Shown: positions 26,331 to 37,262, counted from the first letter of the stretch. The stretch is DNA of 53,964 bases from Pseudomonas fluorescens (GCF_001648775.1 NZ_LVEJ01000006.1:1-53964), one strand, 5' to 3'. Notes: generated by a model not told the origin, from the sequence alone. Numbers and translations are program-made.

Positions 26331-29084
26331 TCAGGCGCTGATCCGCGCCTGGGCCGCGAGGCGATTGATCGCCCGCTCCAGTTCCTCCAGCGCCGCCACC
26401 GCCTTGGGATCACCTTGCTTGAGCAAGGTTTCGCTGCGTTGGCAGGCCGCACGCAATTGCGGCACGCCGCAGTAGCGGGTGGCGCCGTGCAGGCGATGGA
26501 CGCGTTCGATCAAGGCATTCTGGTCGCGGTTTTCGCTGGCCGCGCGAATCGCCTCGCGGTCGGCTTCCAATGACGCCAGGAGCATCGCCAGCATGTCGGC
26601 CGCCAGATCCGCCTTGCCGGCGGCCAGACGCAAACCTTCTTCATGATCGAGCACCGGCAATTCGTTACTGGCCGTCGCGCTTTCGTTGGCTCGCTCCGGT
26701 CCTTGATTGCGCAGGGCCAGACCGGTCCACTTCAGCACCACTTGCGCCAGTTGCCGCTCGCTGATCGGTTTGGTCAGGTAATCGTCCATGCCGCTTTGCA
26801 GCAACGCGCGTTTCTCGTTGGCCATGGCGTGGGCGGTGAGGGCGACGATCGGCAGCGGCGTGCTATGCCGTTCGCTTTCCCACTGGCGGATGGTTTCGGT
26901 GCTCTGGCGGCCGTCCATGCCGGGCATCTGCACGTCCATCAAGACCAGATCGAAGGATTCGGTCTGCACCGCTTTGACTGCCGCGTAACCGCTTTCCACC
27001 GCGAGCACCTTGGCGCCCATGTCTTCGAGCAGGGTCTGCACCAGCAGCAGGTTGGCCGGGTTGTCGTCGACACACAGCACTTTCGGTGCGCGACTCGACA
27101 ATGGCTCGCCCGGCTCGTTGCGCGGCTGGCGCGGGTTGGCCAGATCCGACAGCGCCCGGCGCAGTTTGCGCGTGCAGGCCGGTTTGGCTTGCAACTGGCT
27201 GTGCGGGTTCGGCACCGACAGGTGAAACAGCGTTTGCTCAGTGGTCGGGCACAGCACCAGCACCTTGCAGCCGAGGTGTTCGAGGTCCCAGATGTGCTGG
27301 TTCAAACGCTCTGGAAGCATGTCGTTGCTGGTAATGCCGAGGACCGCAAGGTCAATCGCCTGATCGGTCTGGTGTGCACCGGTAACGCCATTGGTCAGGG
27401 TTTCCAGGGTATTGAACGTGGTGACATCGAGGCCACAGTCTTCCAGTTGATGCTGCAAGGCCTGACGCGCCAGTTCATGGCTTTCCAGCACCGCGACGCG
27501 GCGGCCGAGCAATGGCGCCGAGGGCAGGTCTTCGGCGTCGTCGCGGGTCTTGGGCAGGCTCAGGCTGATCCAGAATTCCGAACCTTCGCCGGGCGTGCTG
27601 TCGACGCCGATCTCGCCGCCCATCTGCTCGATCAGACGCTTGGAAATCACCAGGCCCAGACCGGTGCCGCCGGGCTGGCGTGACAACGAGTTGTCGGCCT
27701 GACTGAAGGCCTGGAACAACGCGCGCACATCTTCATTCGACAGGCCGATGCCGGTGTCCTGAATGCTGATGCGCAGTTGCACGCTGTCTTCGTGTTCTTC
27801 TTCAAGCATGGCGCGGGCGACGATGGTGCCTTCGCGGGTGAACTTGATCGCGTTGCTGACCAGATTGGTGAGGATCTGCTTGAGGCGCAGCGGATCGCCG
27901 ACCAGCGACAGCGGCGTGTCGCGATACACCAGACTGACCAGCTCCAACTGCTTGGCGTGCGCGGCCGGAGCGAGGATGGTCAGGGTGTCCTGCAACAGGT
28001 CGCGCAGGTTGAACGGAATGTGGTCGAGCACCAGTTTGCCGGCTTCGATTTTCGAGAAATCGAGGATCTCGTTGATGATCCCCAGCAGGCTGTCGGCGGA
28101 CTTTTCGATGGTGCCCAGATAGTCGAGCTGGCGCGGGGTCAGTTCGCTTTTCTGCAATAAATGCGTGAAGCCGAGAATGCCGTTGAGCGGCGTGCGGATC
28201 TCATGGCTCATGTTGGCGAGGAATTCGGATTTGATCCGGCTGGCTTCCAGCGCCTCTTTGCGCGCCAGATCCAGTTCGATGTTCTGGATCTCGATGGTTT
28301 CCAGATTCTGCCGGACGTCTTCGGTGGCCTGATCGACGCTGTGCTGCAGTTCTTCGCGGGCGTTCTGCAGGGTCCCGGCCATGCGGTTGATGCCCGACGC
28401 CAGTTCATCCAGCTCCTGACTGCCCAGCGGCGGCAGACGGGTTTCCAAGTGACCATCCTTGAGTTGCGCGACGGCTTGTTTGATCTGACTCAGCGGGCGG
28501 TTGATGGTGCGGCCCATGCGCAAGGCAAGCAGCGCGGCCCCGGCAAGACCGGCGGCGATCAGCAAGAGGCTGGCGAACAGACTGCGATAACCGCGCAGCA
28601 ACATGCCGTTGTGCGACAGCTCCAGTTCGACCCAGCCGAGCAGTCGCTCGGATTCTGCCGGGATCAGTTCGCCGGCGAGGTTGCGGTGTTTGCCGAACAC
28701 CGGCATCAGATAGCGCGTCGCATCGTTGCCACTGCGCCGTTGCAATTGTGCGCTGTCGCCGCTGGGCGCCTGATTGAGCATGGTCGGGCCGGCATGGGCC
28801 AGCGGCGAACGATCCGGCGCGAGAAAGGTTACCGCGCGCACGTCCGGTTGTTCGAGGGATTGGGTGGCGATGCGTTCGAGCAGATCGCTGTCACCATGAC
28901 CCATGGCGGGTGCCACCAGCGGCGCCAGTTGCTCGGCGATCATTTCGCCGCGCTGCATTAATTGGGTCTGCAAGTCGGACTGCTGCGTCCAGGTGAAGTA
29001 ACCACCCAGCACCAAGGCCATCAGGCTGGTCGGCAACAAGGTCAGCAACAATACGCGACCTTTGATTCCCAGTTTCTTGAGCAC
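26331..29084 (-). CDS. gacS: Global sensor histidine kinase GacS
   Basis: GacS phosphorylates GacA, which switches on the small RNAs that sequester RsmA/E and so controls secondary metabolism, biofilm and biocontrol traits. The 917-residue hybrid kinase has two helices (about 10-32 and 168-188) around a periplasmic domain, a HAMP segment, the transmitter with His294 in [10 protein letters not shown], the ATP-binding domain ([21 protein letters not shown]), a receiver with Asp717 in [13 protein letters not shown] and a C-terminal Hpt domain with His866 in LHGATRYCG. All phosphorelay residues are present, so it looks functional. The GTG at 29084 ([10 protein letters not shown]) is the known start and has AGGAG six bases upstream; the ORF extends 17 codons further without support. 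Confidence 0.97.
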   Translation of the reverse strand: MLKKLGIKGRVLLLTLLPTSLMALVLGGYFTWTQQSDLQTQLMQRGEMIAEQLAPLVAPAMGHGDSDLLERIATQSLEQPDVRAVTFLAPDRSPLAHAGPTMLNQAPSGDSAQLQRRSGNDATRYLMPVFGKHRNLAGELIPAESERLLGWVELELSHNGMLLRGYRSLFASLLLIAAGLAGAALLALRMGRTINRPLSQIKQAVAQLKDGHLETRLPPLGSQELDELASGINRMAGTLQNAREELQHSVDQATEDVRQNLETIEIQNIELDLARKEALEASRIKSEFLANMSHEIRTPLNGILGFTHLLQKSELTPRQLDYLGTIEKSADSLLGIINEILDFSKIEAGKLVLDHIPFNLRDLLQDTLTILAPAAHAKQLELVSLVYRDTPLSLVGDPLRLKQILTNLVSNAIKFTREGTIVARAMLEEEHEDSVQLRISIQDTGIGLSNEDVRALFQAFSQADNSLSRQPGGTGLGLVISKRLIEQMGGEIGVDSTPGEGSEFWISLSLPKTRDDAEDLPSAPLLGRRVAVLESHELARQALQHQLEDCGLDVTTFNTLETLTNGVTGAHQTDQAIDLAVLGITSNDMLPERLNQHIWDLEHLGCKVLVLCPTTEQTLFHLSVPNPHSQLQAKPACTRKLRRALSDLANPRQPRNEPGEPLSSRAPKVLCVDDNPANLLLVQTLLEDMGAKVLAVESGYAAVKAVQTESFDLVLMDVQMPGMDGRQSTETIRQWESERHSTPLPIVALTAHAMANEKRALLQSGMDDYLTKPISERQLAQVVLKWTGLALRNQGPERANESATASNELPVLDHEEGLRLAAGKADLAADMLAMLLASLEADREAIRAASENRDQNALIERVHRLHGATRYCGVPQLRAACQRSETLLKQGDPKAVAALEELERAINRLAAQARISA

Positions 29085-29301
29085 ACCTGTCTCCTGCATC
29101 CCGCTGATCTGTTGACTCATGCGTGCATCCGGCACGCGACATTGGCGCAGTGTAGCGATTTGCAGGCGGGCGTTCGCGCTAAAAATGATGTCGTCATCGG
29201 TCGCTTGGCGCCGGCTCGTTTGTCCGCCCGGTCAACCTTGGGTTGCTCCGGCCACGGCAATCTTGAATAATCAGTCAACTGAGAATTATTTGCAGATACT
29301 C

Positions 29302-30024
29302 ATGACTCCTGTTCCCGTTGGCGCGCCACGCATTCTTTCTATCGAAGACGATCCGGTCCTCGGTGCCTATGTTCATGAGCATCTGGGCCGCAGCGGCTTT
29401 CAGGTGACTTGGTGCCAGAATGGCCAGGAAGGTCTGAGCATTGCTCGGCGCCAGCCGTTCGACGTGGTGCTGATGGACATTCTGTTGCCGGGGCTGGACG
29501 GCCTGAATGTGCTCACGCAATTGCGTCAGAGCCATGCAACGCCGGTGCTGCTGATGTCGGCCCTTGGCGCTGAAGCCGATCGCATCAGCGGTTTTCGTCT
29601 GGGCGCCGACGACTATCTACCTAAACCGTTCAGCATGGCCGAGCTGCACGTGCGCATCGAAGCGATATTGCGTCGGGTCGCCCTCGATCGACGTCCGGCA
29701 ACGCTGGCGGCGCCTGTCGCGACAGGCACGCTGCGTTTCGATGATCAACAGTGCGAAGTGTTTTTCCGCGAGCAACCTGCCGGGCTGACCCGCAGCGAAT
29801 TCCGTCTGCTGGAAACCCTCAACCGCAACGATGAGGAAGTGTTGAGCAAAGCCTTCCTTTATCAGCACGTGTTGCAGCGCGGCTATGCAGCGCATGATCG
29901 CAGTCTTGATATGCATATCAGTCAAATCCGTCGCAAGCTCAAGGCCATCGGTTACACCGAGCGCGAAGTGCGTACGGTGTGGGGCAAGGGCTACGTCTTG
30001 AGCGGCGCCGATGAAACTGTCTGA
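29302..30024 (+). CDS. OmpR-family response regulator, PirR-like
   Basis: This 240-residue regulator has a receiver (about 9-125) with Asp59 in VVLMDILLPG and lysine in DDYLPKPF, and a winged-helix domain ending EVRTVWGKGYVL. It is divergent from gacS and overlaps the following kinase gene by 14 bases. In P. aeruginosa the genes in this position are PirR and PirS, which control the ferric siderophore receptor PirA. Here no pirA gene follows; cysM comes next. The present target is therefore unclear and the orthology rests on position and general similarity. Confidence 0.88.
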   Translation: MTPVPVGAPRILSIEDDPVLGAYVHEHLGRSGFQVTWCQNGQEGLSIARRQPFDVVLMDILLPGLDGLNVLTQLRQSHATPVLLMSALGAEADRISGFRLGADDYLPKPFSMAELHVRIEAILRRVALDRRPATLAAPVATGTLRFDDQQCEVFFREQPAGLTRSEFRLLETLNRNDEEVLSKAFLYQHVLQRGYAAHDRSLDMHISQIRRKLKAIGYTEREVRTVWGKGYVLSGADETV

Positions 30025-31435
30025 GCTGCCGGGCCGTCATTCGCTGTTCTGGAAACTCGCCTGTTTGCTGGTTGCCTTCTGTTTGCTGATGATCTGGCTG
30101 AGCTGGTCATGGGGCCGCTATATGGAGGAGCGCAACCAGTTCCTCTCCGACGAGGCGCGCGGCACCCTCACGCGTTATGCCGCGCAAGCGGAAAAGGCCT
30201 GGCAGCACGGAGGTCGCAGCGGTGTCGACGACTGGTTGCAGAGCATGGAGCTGCGCGAGGCGAGTTGGGTCGGTGTGATCGGCGGCAATTTGCAGTCGTT
30301 GAGCAGTGATCCGCTGAATGAACAGGAAATCCAGCACTTGACGTTCTTGCGCGGTCTCGACTGGCCGATTCACAAACAGGGGCGGCCGTGGCTGCGCATT
30401 GCTTTTCCCAAGGATCCGTCCGCCGGCAGTCTGGTGATCGAATTGCCCGAGCGTTTTCTGCCGGGCAAATACCGGGTGTTCTGGCGGGTGATCACCAACG
30501 GCGTGATTCCCGGTCTGTTCACGTTATTACTGTGTGTCGGTCTGTACCGCTTGCTGGTCGTGCCCCTGAACAATCTGCGTGAGCAGGCCAACGCCTGGCG
30601 CGCCGATCAATTGAATGTGCGGCTGTCGAGCGGCATCACCCAGCGCCCGGACGAACTCGGCGAACTGGCCCGCGCGTTCGACTCGATGTCCGAACGCCTG
30701 CAATCGACCGTCGCCCTGCAACAGCAATTGCTCCGCGATCTGTCCCATGAATTGCGCACGCCACTGAGCCGCTTGCGCGTCGCCAGCGAAAGCGAACAGG
30801 GTCTGGTGCAACTGCGCGAGCGCATCGGTCGTGAAGTTGACGGCATGCAGCGCCTGGTCGAAGACACCCTGCAACTGGCCTGGCTCGACACCGAGCGCGC
30901 GCCATTGCCCGATGAGGCGATCCAGATCCAGGCCCTGTGGGAAATGCTCACCGACAATGCCTGTTATGAAAGCGGCTGGCCGAGTCTGCAATTGCAGTGT
31001 TCGGTCGAGGCGTCGTGCTGGGTGCGTGGCAATTTGAATACCCTGGCGCAGGCGTTGGAGAACATTTTGCGCAACGCCATTCGGCATTCGCCACCGGGTG
31101 GAATCGTACGTCTCGATGGCCGGCGCGATGGCAATTACTGGCACCTGTGGCTGGAGGATCAGGGCGGCGGGGTGGCGGAAGGGGACCTGCAACGGATCTT
31201 TTTGCCGTTCACTCGCCTCGATGGCTCGCGGCCAGGGGACGGAGGGTTTGGCTTGGGTCTGAGCATCGCGCGCAATGCCGTGCAGCGTCAGGGCGGCAGT
31301 ATTTGGGCGGAGAACGGCGGGGCGGGGTTGCGTTTGAATCTGCGGTTGCTGGCGGATGACGGTGTTGCGCCGACTGACGCCTTCGCGAGCAGGCTCGCTC
31401 CCACATTGGATCTCGGTTCGCCGCAGGTTGTGTGA
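30011..31435 (+). CDS. Sensor histidine kinase, PirS-like, with repeat-derived C-terminus
   Basis: The 474-residue inner-membrane kinase pairs with the preceding regulator. Helices at about 14-34 and 164-184 enclose a periplasmic domain of about 125 residues. HAMP (185-235), the phosphorylated His246 in DLSHELRTPL and an ATP-binding domain (NILRNAIRHS, EDQGGGV, GGFGLGLS) follow. The frame runs into the left arm of REPIN 7: the last 20 or so residues, from TDAFASRLAPTLDL on, are translated REP and adjacent sequence. The kinase domain itself is complete before that point. The ligand is unknown; iron or siderophore signals are only a guess from the PirS match. Confidence 0.88.
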   Translation: MKLSELPGRHSLFWKLACLLVAFCLLMIWLSWSWGRYMEERNQFLSDEARGTLTRYAAQAEKAWQHGGRSGVDDWLQSMELREASWVGVIGGNLQSLSSDPLNEQEIQHLTFLRGLDWPIHKQGRPWLRIAFPKDPSAGSLVIELPERFLPGKYRVFWRVITNGVIPGLFTLLLCVGLYRLLVVPLNNLREQANAWRADQLNVRLSSGITQRPDELGELARAFDSMSERLQSTVALQQQLLRDLSHELRTPLSRLRVASESEQGLVQLRERIGREVDGMQRLVEDTLQLAWLDTERAPLPDEAIQIQALWEMLTDNACYESGWPSLQLQCSVEASCWVRGNLNTLAQALENILRNAIRHSPPGGIVRLDGRRDGNYWHLWLEDQGGGVAEGDLQRIFLPFTRLDGSRPGDGGFGLGLSIARNAVQRQGGSIWAENGGAGLRLNLRLLADDGVAPTDAFASRLAPTLDLGSPQVV

Positions 31436-31474
31436 ACAACGCAGATCTCCTGTGGGAGCGAGCCTGCTCGCGAA
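31382..31474. repeat. REPIN 7, overlapping the end of a kinase gene
   Basis: Inverted arm 31382-31404, inside the coding frame of the kinase, and direct arm 31452-31474 beyond the stop at 31435. Confidence 0.9.
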
Positions 31475-31514
31475 GAGGTCATTTGCATTACACAGATATT
31501 CAAAAGTACACATC

Positions 31515-31541
31515 GAAAGTCGCACCACTGGTGCGACTTTC
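31515..31541. terminator. Perfect inverted repeat after the PirS-like gene
   Basis: GAAAGTCGCACCA and TGGTGCGACTTTC are perfect 13-base arms around a single base. The folded loop must be larger. T-runs are short, so it could be a terminator or an operator. Confidence 0.5.
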
Positions 31542-31647
31542 AATCGCTTATTCCCATAAACCATAAGCACCGCACTTTGCGTGATATGGCCTGCGCGGGT
31601 TTGCCGGTATGATAGGCGCCCCCGCACGTCTGGATTGCGAATACGCC

Positions 31648-32550
31648 ATGACCTTGCAGTACCCAACCATCGCCGATTGCGTCGGCAACACTCCGCTGGT
31701 GCGTTTGCAGCGCCTGCCCGGTGCCACCAGCAACACCCTATTGCTCAAGCTCGAAGGGAATAACCCGGCGGGTTCGGTCAAGGACCGTCCGGCGCTGTCG
31801 ATGATCACCCGTGCCGAGTTGCGCGGGCAGATCCACGCCGGCGATACGCTGATCGAAGCGACCTCGGGCAACACCGGGATCGCGCTGGCCATGGCTGCCG
31901 CGATCAAGGGTTACAAAATGATCCTGATCATGCCCGACAACTCCAGCGCCGAGCGCAAAGCGGCGATGACCGCTTACGGCGCCGAGCTGATTCTGGTGAG
32001 CCAGGAAGAAGGCATGGAAGGCGCCCGCGACCTCGCGCAGCGCATGGAAGCCGAAGGCCGTGGCAAGGTGCTCGATCAGTTCGCCAATGGCGACAATCCT
32101 GAGGCGCACTACACCACCACCGGCCCGGAAATCTGGCGTCAGACCCAGGGCACCATCACTCATTTTGTCAGTTCGATGGGCACCACCGGTACCATCATGG
32201 GCGTTTCGCGCTACTTGAAAGAGCAGAGCGACAGCGTGCAGATCATCGGTCTGCAACCGATGGAAGGCTCGGCCATTCCCGGCATCCGCCGCTGGCCGCA
32301 GGAATACCTGCCGAAGATTTATCAGGCCGACCGCGTCGACCGTATCGTCGACATGGCGCAAAGCGAAGCCGAGGACGTCACCCGGCGTCTGGCCCGCGAA
32401 GAAGGCATCTTCTGCGGTGTGTCCTCGGGCGGTGCGGTGGCAGCGATGCTGCGCCTGTCCAAAGAAGTTGAAAACGCGGTGATCGTCGCGATCATCTGCG
32501 ACCGTGGCGACCGTTACCTGTCGACCGGCATTTTCGACGCGCCCAACTGA
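31648..32550 (+). CDS. cysM: Cysteine synthase B (O-acetylserine sulfhydrylase) CysM
   Basis: CysM is a PLP enzyme that makes cysteine from O-acetylserine and sulfide or thiosulfate. The 300-residue protein has the PLP lysine in [11 protein letters not shown], the substrate loop [11 protein letters not shown], the phosphate-binding GTTGTIMG and the C-terminal [21 protein letters not shown] and a short length point to CysM rather than CysK. The ATG at 31648 gives the usual start ([17 protein letters not shown]). A TATGAT sequence at 31608 may be a -10 element. The stop shares one base with the start of rlmD, so the two are co-translated. Confidence 0.96.
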   Translation: MTLQYPTIADCVGNTPLVRLQRLPGATSNTLLLKLEGNNPAGSVKDRPALSMITRAELRGQIHAGDTLIEATSGNTGIALAMAAAIKGYKMILIMPDNSSAERKAAMTAYGAELILVSQEEGMEGARDLAQRMEAEGRGKVLDQFANGDNPEAHYTTTGPEIWRQTQGTITHFVSSMGTTGTIMGVSRYLKEQSDSVQIIGLQPMEGSAIPGIRRWPQEYLPKIYQADRVDRIVDMAQSEAEDVTRRLAREEGIFCGVSSGGAVAAMLRLSKEVENAVIVAIICDRGDRYLSTGIFDAPN

Positions 32551-33926
32551 TGGCCAAGCACGAGAGAGGCCTGCGCTTCCAACCCGCGGGTGGCAGCAAG
32601 GCCGCGCAAATCCCGACCGGCAAAAAGCAGCGCTTGAGCATCGAGCGCCTGGCCAATGACGGTCGCGGTATCGCGTTTTTCGAAGGCAAAACCTGGTTCG
32701 TCCTCGGCGCCCTCGCCGGTGAAGAGGTCGAAGCGCGGGTGCTCGGCGCCCACGGCAAAGTGGTCGAGGCGCGCACCGAGCGCGTGTTCAAGGCCAGCGA
32801 GCTGCGTCGCCCGGCGCCGTGTCAGCACGCCGGCCGTTGTGGCGGTTGCAGCGTTCAGCACTTGCCCCATGAAGAACAACTCGCCCTGAAACAGCGCATG
32901 CTCGCCGAGCAATTGTCGCGCGTTGCCGGTGTCGAACCTGAAGAGTGGGCACCACCGCTGACCGGCCCGGAATTCGGCTATCGCCGTCGTGCCCGCATCG
33001 CGGTGCGCTGGGACATGAAAGCGAAGAAACTCGAAGTGGGTTTCCGCGCCGCCGGCAGTCAGGACATCGTCGCGATCAGCGAATGCCCGGTGCTGGTACA
33101 GCCCTTGCAGCCGATCATGACCCGTTTGCCGGAGATGCTCCGTCGTTTGAGCAAACCGCAAGCGTTGGGGCATGTCGAGTTGTTCAGCGGCTCGTCGCTG
33201 GCGGTGTTGCTGCGGCACATGGCGCCGTTGTCCGAAGCGGATCTGACCATCCTCAAGGACTTCTGCCAGTTTCATGAAGCGCAACTGTGGCTGCATGGCG
33301 AAGGCGAGCCACAGCCGGTCGATGCCAGCCAGTCGCTGGGCTATCGCCTGGAGCAGTGGGATCTGGATCTGGCGTACCGGCCGGGCGACTTCATTCAGGT
33401 CAACGCCGGGGTCAACGAAGCGATGGTCGCGCAGGCGCTGGACTGGCTGAAACCGAGCCGTGACGAGCGGGTGCTGGACCTGTTCTGTGGCTTGGGCAAC
33501 TTTGCCTTGCCGCTGGCCAAAGGCGTGCTTGAAGTGGTGGCGGTGGAGGGCGTGCAGACGATGGTCGATCGTGCCGAAGCCAATGCTGCTAGTAACAATT
33601 TGCATAACACAAAGTTTTTTCAAGCCGATTTATCCCAGCCTTTGACCGATGCCCAGTGGATCGCAAACGGCTTTTCTGCGGTACTCTTGGACCCACCGCG
33701 TGACGGTGCTTTCGAGGTGGTGCGCAAGCTCGCGAGCCTGGGCGCGAAACGGTTGGTGTATGTGTCGTGCAACCCGGCAACGCTGGCGCGCGATACGGTC
33801 GAATTGATCAAGCAGGGCTACCGGTTAAAACGTGCCGGGATTCTCGATATGTTTCCTCAGACGGCACATGTCGAGGCCATGGCGTTATTTGAAGCGAGCC
33901 AGGATGGCTCGTCTGAATCCGTCTGA
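32550..33926 (+). CDS. rlmD: 23S rRNA (uracil-1939-C5)-methyltransferase RlmD
   Basis: RlmD methylates U1939 of 23S rRNA using S-adenosylmethionine. The 458-residue protein begins with a TRAM domain (about 20-80, [21 protein letters not shown]). It then has the cysteines of an iron-sulfur cluster ([10 protein letters not shown] near residue 91), the methyltransferase domain ([16 protein letters not shown] near 310) and the catalytic cysteine in [12 protein letters not shown] near 408. It follows cysM with a one-base overlap and precedes relA, the order seen in other pseudomonads. Confidence 0.96.
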   Translation: MAKHERGLRFQPAGGSKAAQIPTGKKQRLSIERLANDGRGIAFFEGKTWFVLGALAGEEVEARVLGAHGKVVEARTERVFKASELRRPAPCQHAGRCGGCSVQHLPHEEQLALKQRMLAEQLSRVAGVEPEEWAPPLTGPEFGYRRRARIAVRWDMKAKKLEVGFRAAGSQDIVAISECPVLVQPLQPIMTRLPEMLRRLSKPQALGHVELFSGSSLAVLLRHMAPLSEADLTILKDFCQFHEAQLWLHGEGEPQPVDASQSLGYRLEQWDLDLAYRPGDFIQVNAGVNEAMVAQALDWLKPSRDERVLDLFCGLGNFALPLAKGVLEVVAVEGVQTMVDRAEANAASNNLHNTKFFQADLSQPLTDAQWIANGFSAVLLDPPRDGAFEVVRKLASLGAKRLVYVSCNPATLARDTVELIKQGYRLKRAGILDMFPQTAHVEAMALFEASQDGSSESV

Positions 33927-34027
33927 TCTGTCCGCGCAGCGCTCGCTTTAGCCCCGCGAGCGCAAACGGGCAACAAGGATCAGCGATTTGACGCATTGAA
34001 TCTGCGTCGTAGGGAAGGTAAAGCAAG

Positions 34028-36271
34028 ATGGTACAGGTGAGAGCACACCAGCCGATCAATACTGACGGCAGTATCAATCTCGAAGCTTGGCTCGATCACG
34101 CGGTCAGTGTCGATCTGGCACTGGATCGCGAAGCTTTGAAAGAAGCCTGCGAGTTCGCTCGCGAGGCCGAACAACAGTCCAACGCGGCGAAGAATCTGTG
34201 GTCGGAAGGTTCCGGCAGTTTCAGCACCGGCCTTGAGATCGCCGAGATTCTCGCCGACCTCAAACTGGACCAGGATTCGCTGGTTGCAGCGGTCCTGTAT
34301 CGCGGCGTGCGCGAAGGCCAGATCGAGCTCGCGGCGGTCAGTCAGCGTTTCGGTCCGGTGGTGACCAAACTGATCGACGGCGTGCAGCGCATGGCCGCCA
34401 TCAGTGCCAGTCTCAGTCCTCGGCAGTCGATGGTCATGGGCACGCAAGGGCAGGTGGAAAACCTGCGCAAGATGCTCGTCGCCATGGTCGACGACGTCCG
34501 CGTCGCGCTGATCAAACTGGCCGAACGTACCTGCGCGATCCGTGCGGTGAAAACTGCCGACGACGAAAAACGTAACCGCGTCGCCCGCGAAGTGTTCGAC
34601 ATCTATGCGCCGCTCGCGCACCGTCTCGGCATCGGTCATATCAAATGGGAACTGGAGGACTTGTCCTTCCGTTACCTGGAGCCGGATCAGTACAAGCAGA
34701 TCGCCAAGTTGCTCCACGAGCGACGGCTTGATCGTGAGCGTTTCATCGCTGACGTGATGACCCAGCTCAAGGACGAATTGCAGGCCACCGGCGTTGATGC
34801 CGACATCAGCGGCCGGGCCAAACACATCTATTCGATCTGGCGCAAAATGCAGCGCAAGGGTCTGGAATTCAGTCAGATCTACGACGTTCGCGCCGTGCGC
34901 GTGCTGGTCCCGGAAATGCGCGACTGCTACACCGCGCTGGGCATCGTCCACACCTTGTGGCGGCACATCCCGAAAGAATTCGACGACTACATCGCCAACC
35001 CGAAAGAGAACGGCTACCGCTCGCTGCACACCGCGGTGATCGGCCCTGAGGGTAAGGTGCTTGAGGTGCAGATCCGTACGCACTCGATGCACGAAGAAGC
35101 CGAACTCGGCGTCTGCGCGCACTGGCGCTACAAGGGCACCGACGTCAAATCCGGTTCGAACCACTACGAAGAGAAAATCTCCTGGTTGCGTCAGGTGCTC
35201 GAGTGGCACGAAGAGCTGGGCGACATCGGTGGTCTGGCCGAACAGCTGCGTGTCGATATCGAGCCGGATCGGGTCTACATCTTCACTCCGGATGGTCACG
35301 CCATCGACTTGCCGAAAGGCGCGACGCCGCTGGATTTCGCTTACCGCGTGCACACAGAGATCGGCCACAACTGCCGTGGCGCGAAGATCAACGGGCGCAT
35401 CGTCCCGCTCAACTACAGCCTGCAAACCGGTGAGCAGGTCGAGATCATCACCAGCAAGCACGGCACGCCGAGCCGCGACTGGCTGAACTCCAACCTCGGT
35501 TACGTCACTACCTCGCGGGCGCGGGCGAAGATCGTTCACTGGTTCAAATTGCAGGCGCGCGACCAGAACGTTGCCGCCGGTAAAACCCTGATCGAACGCG
35601 AACTGACGCGCCTCGGTCTGCCGGCGGTGGACTTCGACAAGCTGGCCGACAAGGCCAACATGAAAACCGCCGAAGACATGTTCGCCGCCCTCGGTGCCGG
35701 TGACTTGCGTCTGGCGCAACTGGTCAACCTGGCGCAACAACTGGTCGAGCCGGAACGCGGCAATGAACAGCTGGAACTGATTCCGCGCAAGGCTACCGGC
35801 TACAAACCGGGCAAACGCGGCGACATTCAGATCCAGGGCGTCGGCAACCTGATGACGCAGATGGCCGGCTGCTGCCAGCCGTTGCCGGGCGACGCGATCG
35901 TCGGCTACATCACCCAGGGCCGTGGCGTGAGCATTCACCGTCAGGACTGCGCTTCGGTGCTGCAACTGTCGGGGCGCGAGCCCGAGCGGATCATCCAGGT
36001 CAGCTGGGGTCCGGTGCCGGTGCTCACCTATCCGGTGGACATCATCATCCGCGCCTACGACCGTTCCGGTCTGCTGCGCGACGTCTCCCAGGTGCTGCTC
36101 AACGAGCGCATCAACGTGCTGGCGGTCAACACCCGCTCGAACAAGGAAGACAACACCGCGCTGATGTCGCTGACCATCGAGATCCCCGGTCTGGATGCGC
36201 TGGGACGCTTGCTCGGGCGGATTTCGCAGTTGCCGAACATCATCGAAACGCGGCGTAACCGTACGCCGTGA
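34028..36271 (+). CDS. relA: GTP pyrophosphokinase RelA
   Basis: RelA makes (p)ppGpp on stalled ribosomes during amino-acid starvation. The 747-residue protein has an inactive hydrolase domain: where SpoT-type enzymes have an HD box it reads VLYRGVREG (about 89-97). The synthetase domain (about 230-380; YDVRAVRVLVPEM, then NPKENGYRSLHTA) looks intact. A TGS domain (about 405-465, VYIFTPDGHAIDLPKGATPLDFAYRVH), a zinc-finger region (MAGCCQPLPGD near 615) and a C-terminal ACT domain (about 660-745) follow. AAGG lies nine bases before the ATG. It is followed by a REPIN and mazG. Confidence 0.97.
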   Translation: MVQVRAHQPINTDGSINLEAWLDHAVSVDLALDREALKEACEFAREAEQQSNAAKNLWSEGSGSFSTGLEIAEILADLKLDQDSLVAAVLYRGVREGQIELAAVSQRFGPVVTKLIDGVQRMAAISASLSPRQSMVMGTQGQVENLRKMLVAMVDDVRVALIKLAERTCAIRAVKTADDEKRNRVAREVFDIYAPLAHRLGIGHIKWELEDLSFRYLEPDQYKQIAKLLHERRLDRERFIADVMTQLKDELQATGVDADISGRAKHIYSIWRKMQRKGLEFSQIYDVRAVRVLVPEMRDCYTALGIVHTLWRHIPKEFDDYIANPKENGYRSLHTAVIGPEGKVLEVQIRTHSMHEEAELGVCAHWRYKGTDVKSGSNHYEEKISWLRQVLEWHEELGDIGGLAEQLRVDIEPDRVYIFTPDGHAIDLPKGATPLDFAYRVHTEIGHNCRGAKINGRIVPLNYSLQTGEQVEIITSKHGTPSRDWLNSNLGYVTTSRARAKIVHWFKLQARDQNVAAGKTLIERELTRLGLPAVDFDKLADKANMKTAEDMFAALGAGDLRLAQLVNLAQQLVEPERGNEQLELIPRKATGYKPGKRGDIQIQGVGNLMTQMAGCCQPLPGDAIVGYITQGRGVSIHRQDCASVLQLSGREPERIIQVSWGPVPVLTYPVDIIIRAYDRSGLLRDVSQVLLNERINVLAVNTRSNKEDNTALMSLTIEIPGLDALGRLLGRISQLPNIIETRRNRTP

Positions 36272-36290
36272 ACATCGACGCCGATCAACT

Positions 36291-36377
36291 GTGGGAGCGA
36301 GCCTGCTCGCGAAGAGGGTGTGTCAGTCGACATCATTGTTGCAGACACACCGCTTTCGCGAGCAGGCTCGCTCCCAC
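36291..36377. repeat. REPIN 8, between relA and mazG
   Basis: Direct arm 36291-36313 and inverted arm 36355-36377. The element ends 23 bp before the mazG start, so the mazG ribosome site lies just beyond it. Confidence 0.9.
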
Positions 36378-36400
36378 ATGGGTTTTGTGGTGAGAAATAA

Positions 36401-37237
36401 ATGATGTACAGCCTTGAAGACCTGCTCCACCTGATGAACCGACTGCGCGATCCGCAGTTCGGTTGCCCGTGGGACATCAAGCAAACCTACGCGACCATCG
36501 TCCCGCACACCCTCGAAGAAGCCTACGAAGTGGCCGACGCCATCGAGCGTGGCGACTTCGATCACTTGCAGGGCGAACTCGGCGATCTGCTGTTCCAGGT
36601 CGTCTATTACAGCCAGTTGGCCAGGGAAGAAGGGCGCTTCGAATTTGCCGGGGTGATCGACAGCATCACCCGCAAGCTGATCCGACGTCATCCCCACGTG
36701 TTTCCTACCGGTGATCTGTACGCGCCGCTGGACGTGCCGCGCTTGAGCGAGGCGCAGGTCAAGCAGCGCTGGGAAGAGATCAAGGCACAAGAGCGCGCCG
36801 AGAAATCCGCCGCGCCCGAGCAACTGTCACTGCTCGACGATGTGCCGGCCACGTTGCCGGCCTTGTCGCGTTCCGCCAAGTTGCAGAAGCGCGCCGGCCA
36901 GGTCGGTTTCGACTGGCCGGACGCCTTGCCGGTGCTCGACAAGGTCCGCGAAGAACTCGATGAAGTCCTCGAAGCCATGGCCGAAAACGATCCGGTCGCG
37001 GTGGCTGACGAGATCGGCGACCTGCTGTTTTCCGTGGTCAATCTGGCCCGGCATCTGAAGGTCGACCCGGAAACTGCATTGCGTGGTGCCAATGGCAAGT
37101 TTGAAAGACGTTTCCGTTTTATCGAACAGGCATTGCGCGACACCCATCGTCCCATAGAAGATTGCACCCTCGAAGAGTTGGACGCCCTGTGGGGTGAAGC
37201 CAAACGCCAGGAAAAGAATGTGCCCAGCTGCGGCTGA
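36401..37237 (+). CDS. mazG: Nucleoside triphosphate pyrophosphohydrolase MazG
   Basis: MazG hydrolyses NTPs and dNTPs to monophosphates and pyrophosphate; in E. coli it lowers ppGpp. The 278-residue protein has two MazG domains. The first (about 1-110) has FGCPWDIKQTY and the metal site HTLEEAYEVADAI with ELGDLLFQV. The second (about 160-270) has VGFDWPD, REELDEVLEAM and DEIGDLLFSVVN. Two ATGs in tandem start the frame; there is no strong ribosome site, only GTGAGAA. That suggests low translation or dependence on read-through from relA across REPIN 8. Being next to relA fits a role in balancing alarmone and nucleotide pools. Confidence 0.95.
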   Translation: MMYSLEDLLHLMNRLRDPQFGCPWDIKQTYATIVPHTLEEAYEVADAIERGDFDHLQGELGDLLFQVVYYSQLAREEGRFEFAGVIDSITRKLIRRHPHVFPTGDLYAPLDVPRLSEAQVKQRWEEIKAQERAEKSAAPEQLSLLDDVPATLPALSRSAKLQKRAGQVGFDWPDALPVLDKVREELDEVLEAMAENDPVAVADEIGDLLFSVVNLARHLKVDPETALRGANGKFERRFRFIEQALRDTHRPIEDCTLEELDALWGEAKRQEKNVPSCG

Positions 37238-37262
37238 GCAACTGCCCAAGTGAGTAAGCCCC

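Noticed and set aside
33980..35965. 661-codon open frame opposite relA
   Set aside because: A by-product of GC-rich codon bias in relA; no family resemblance and no ribosome site.
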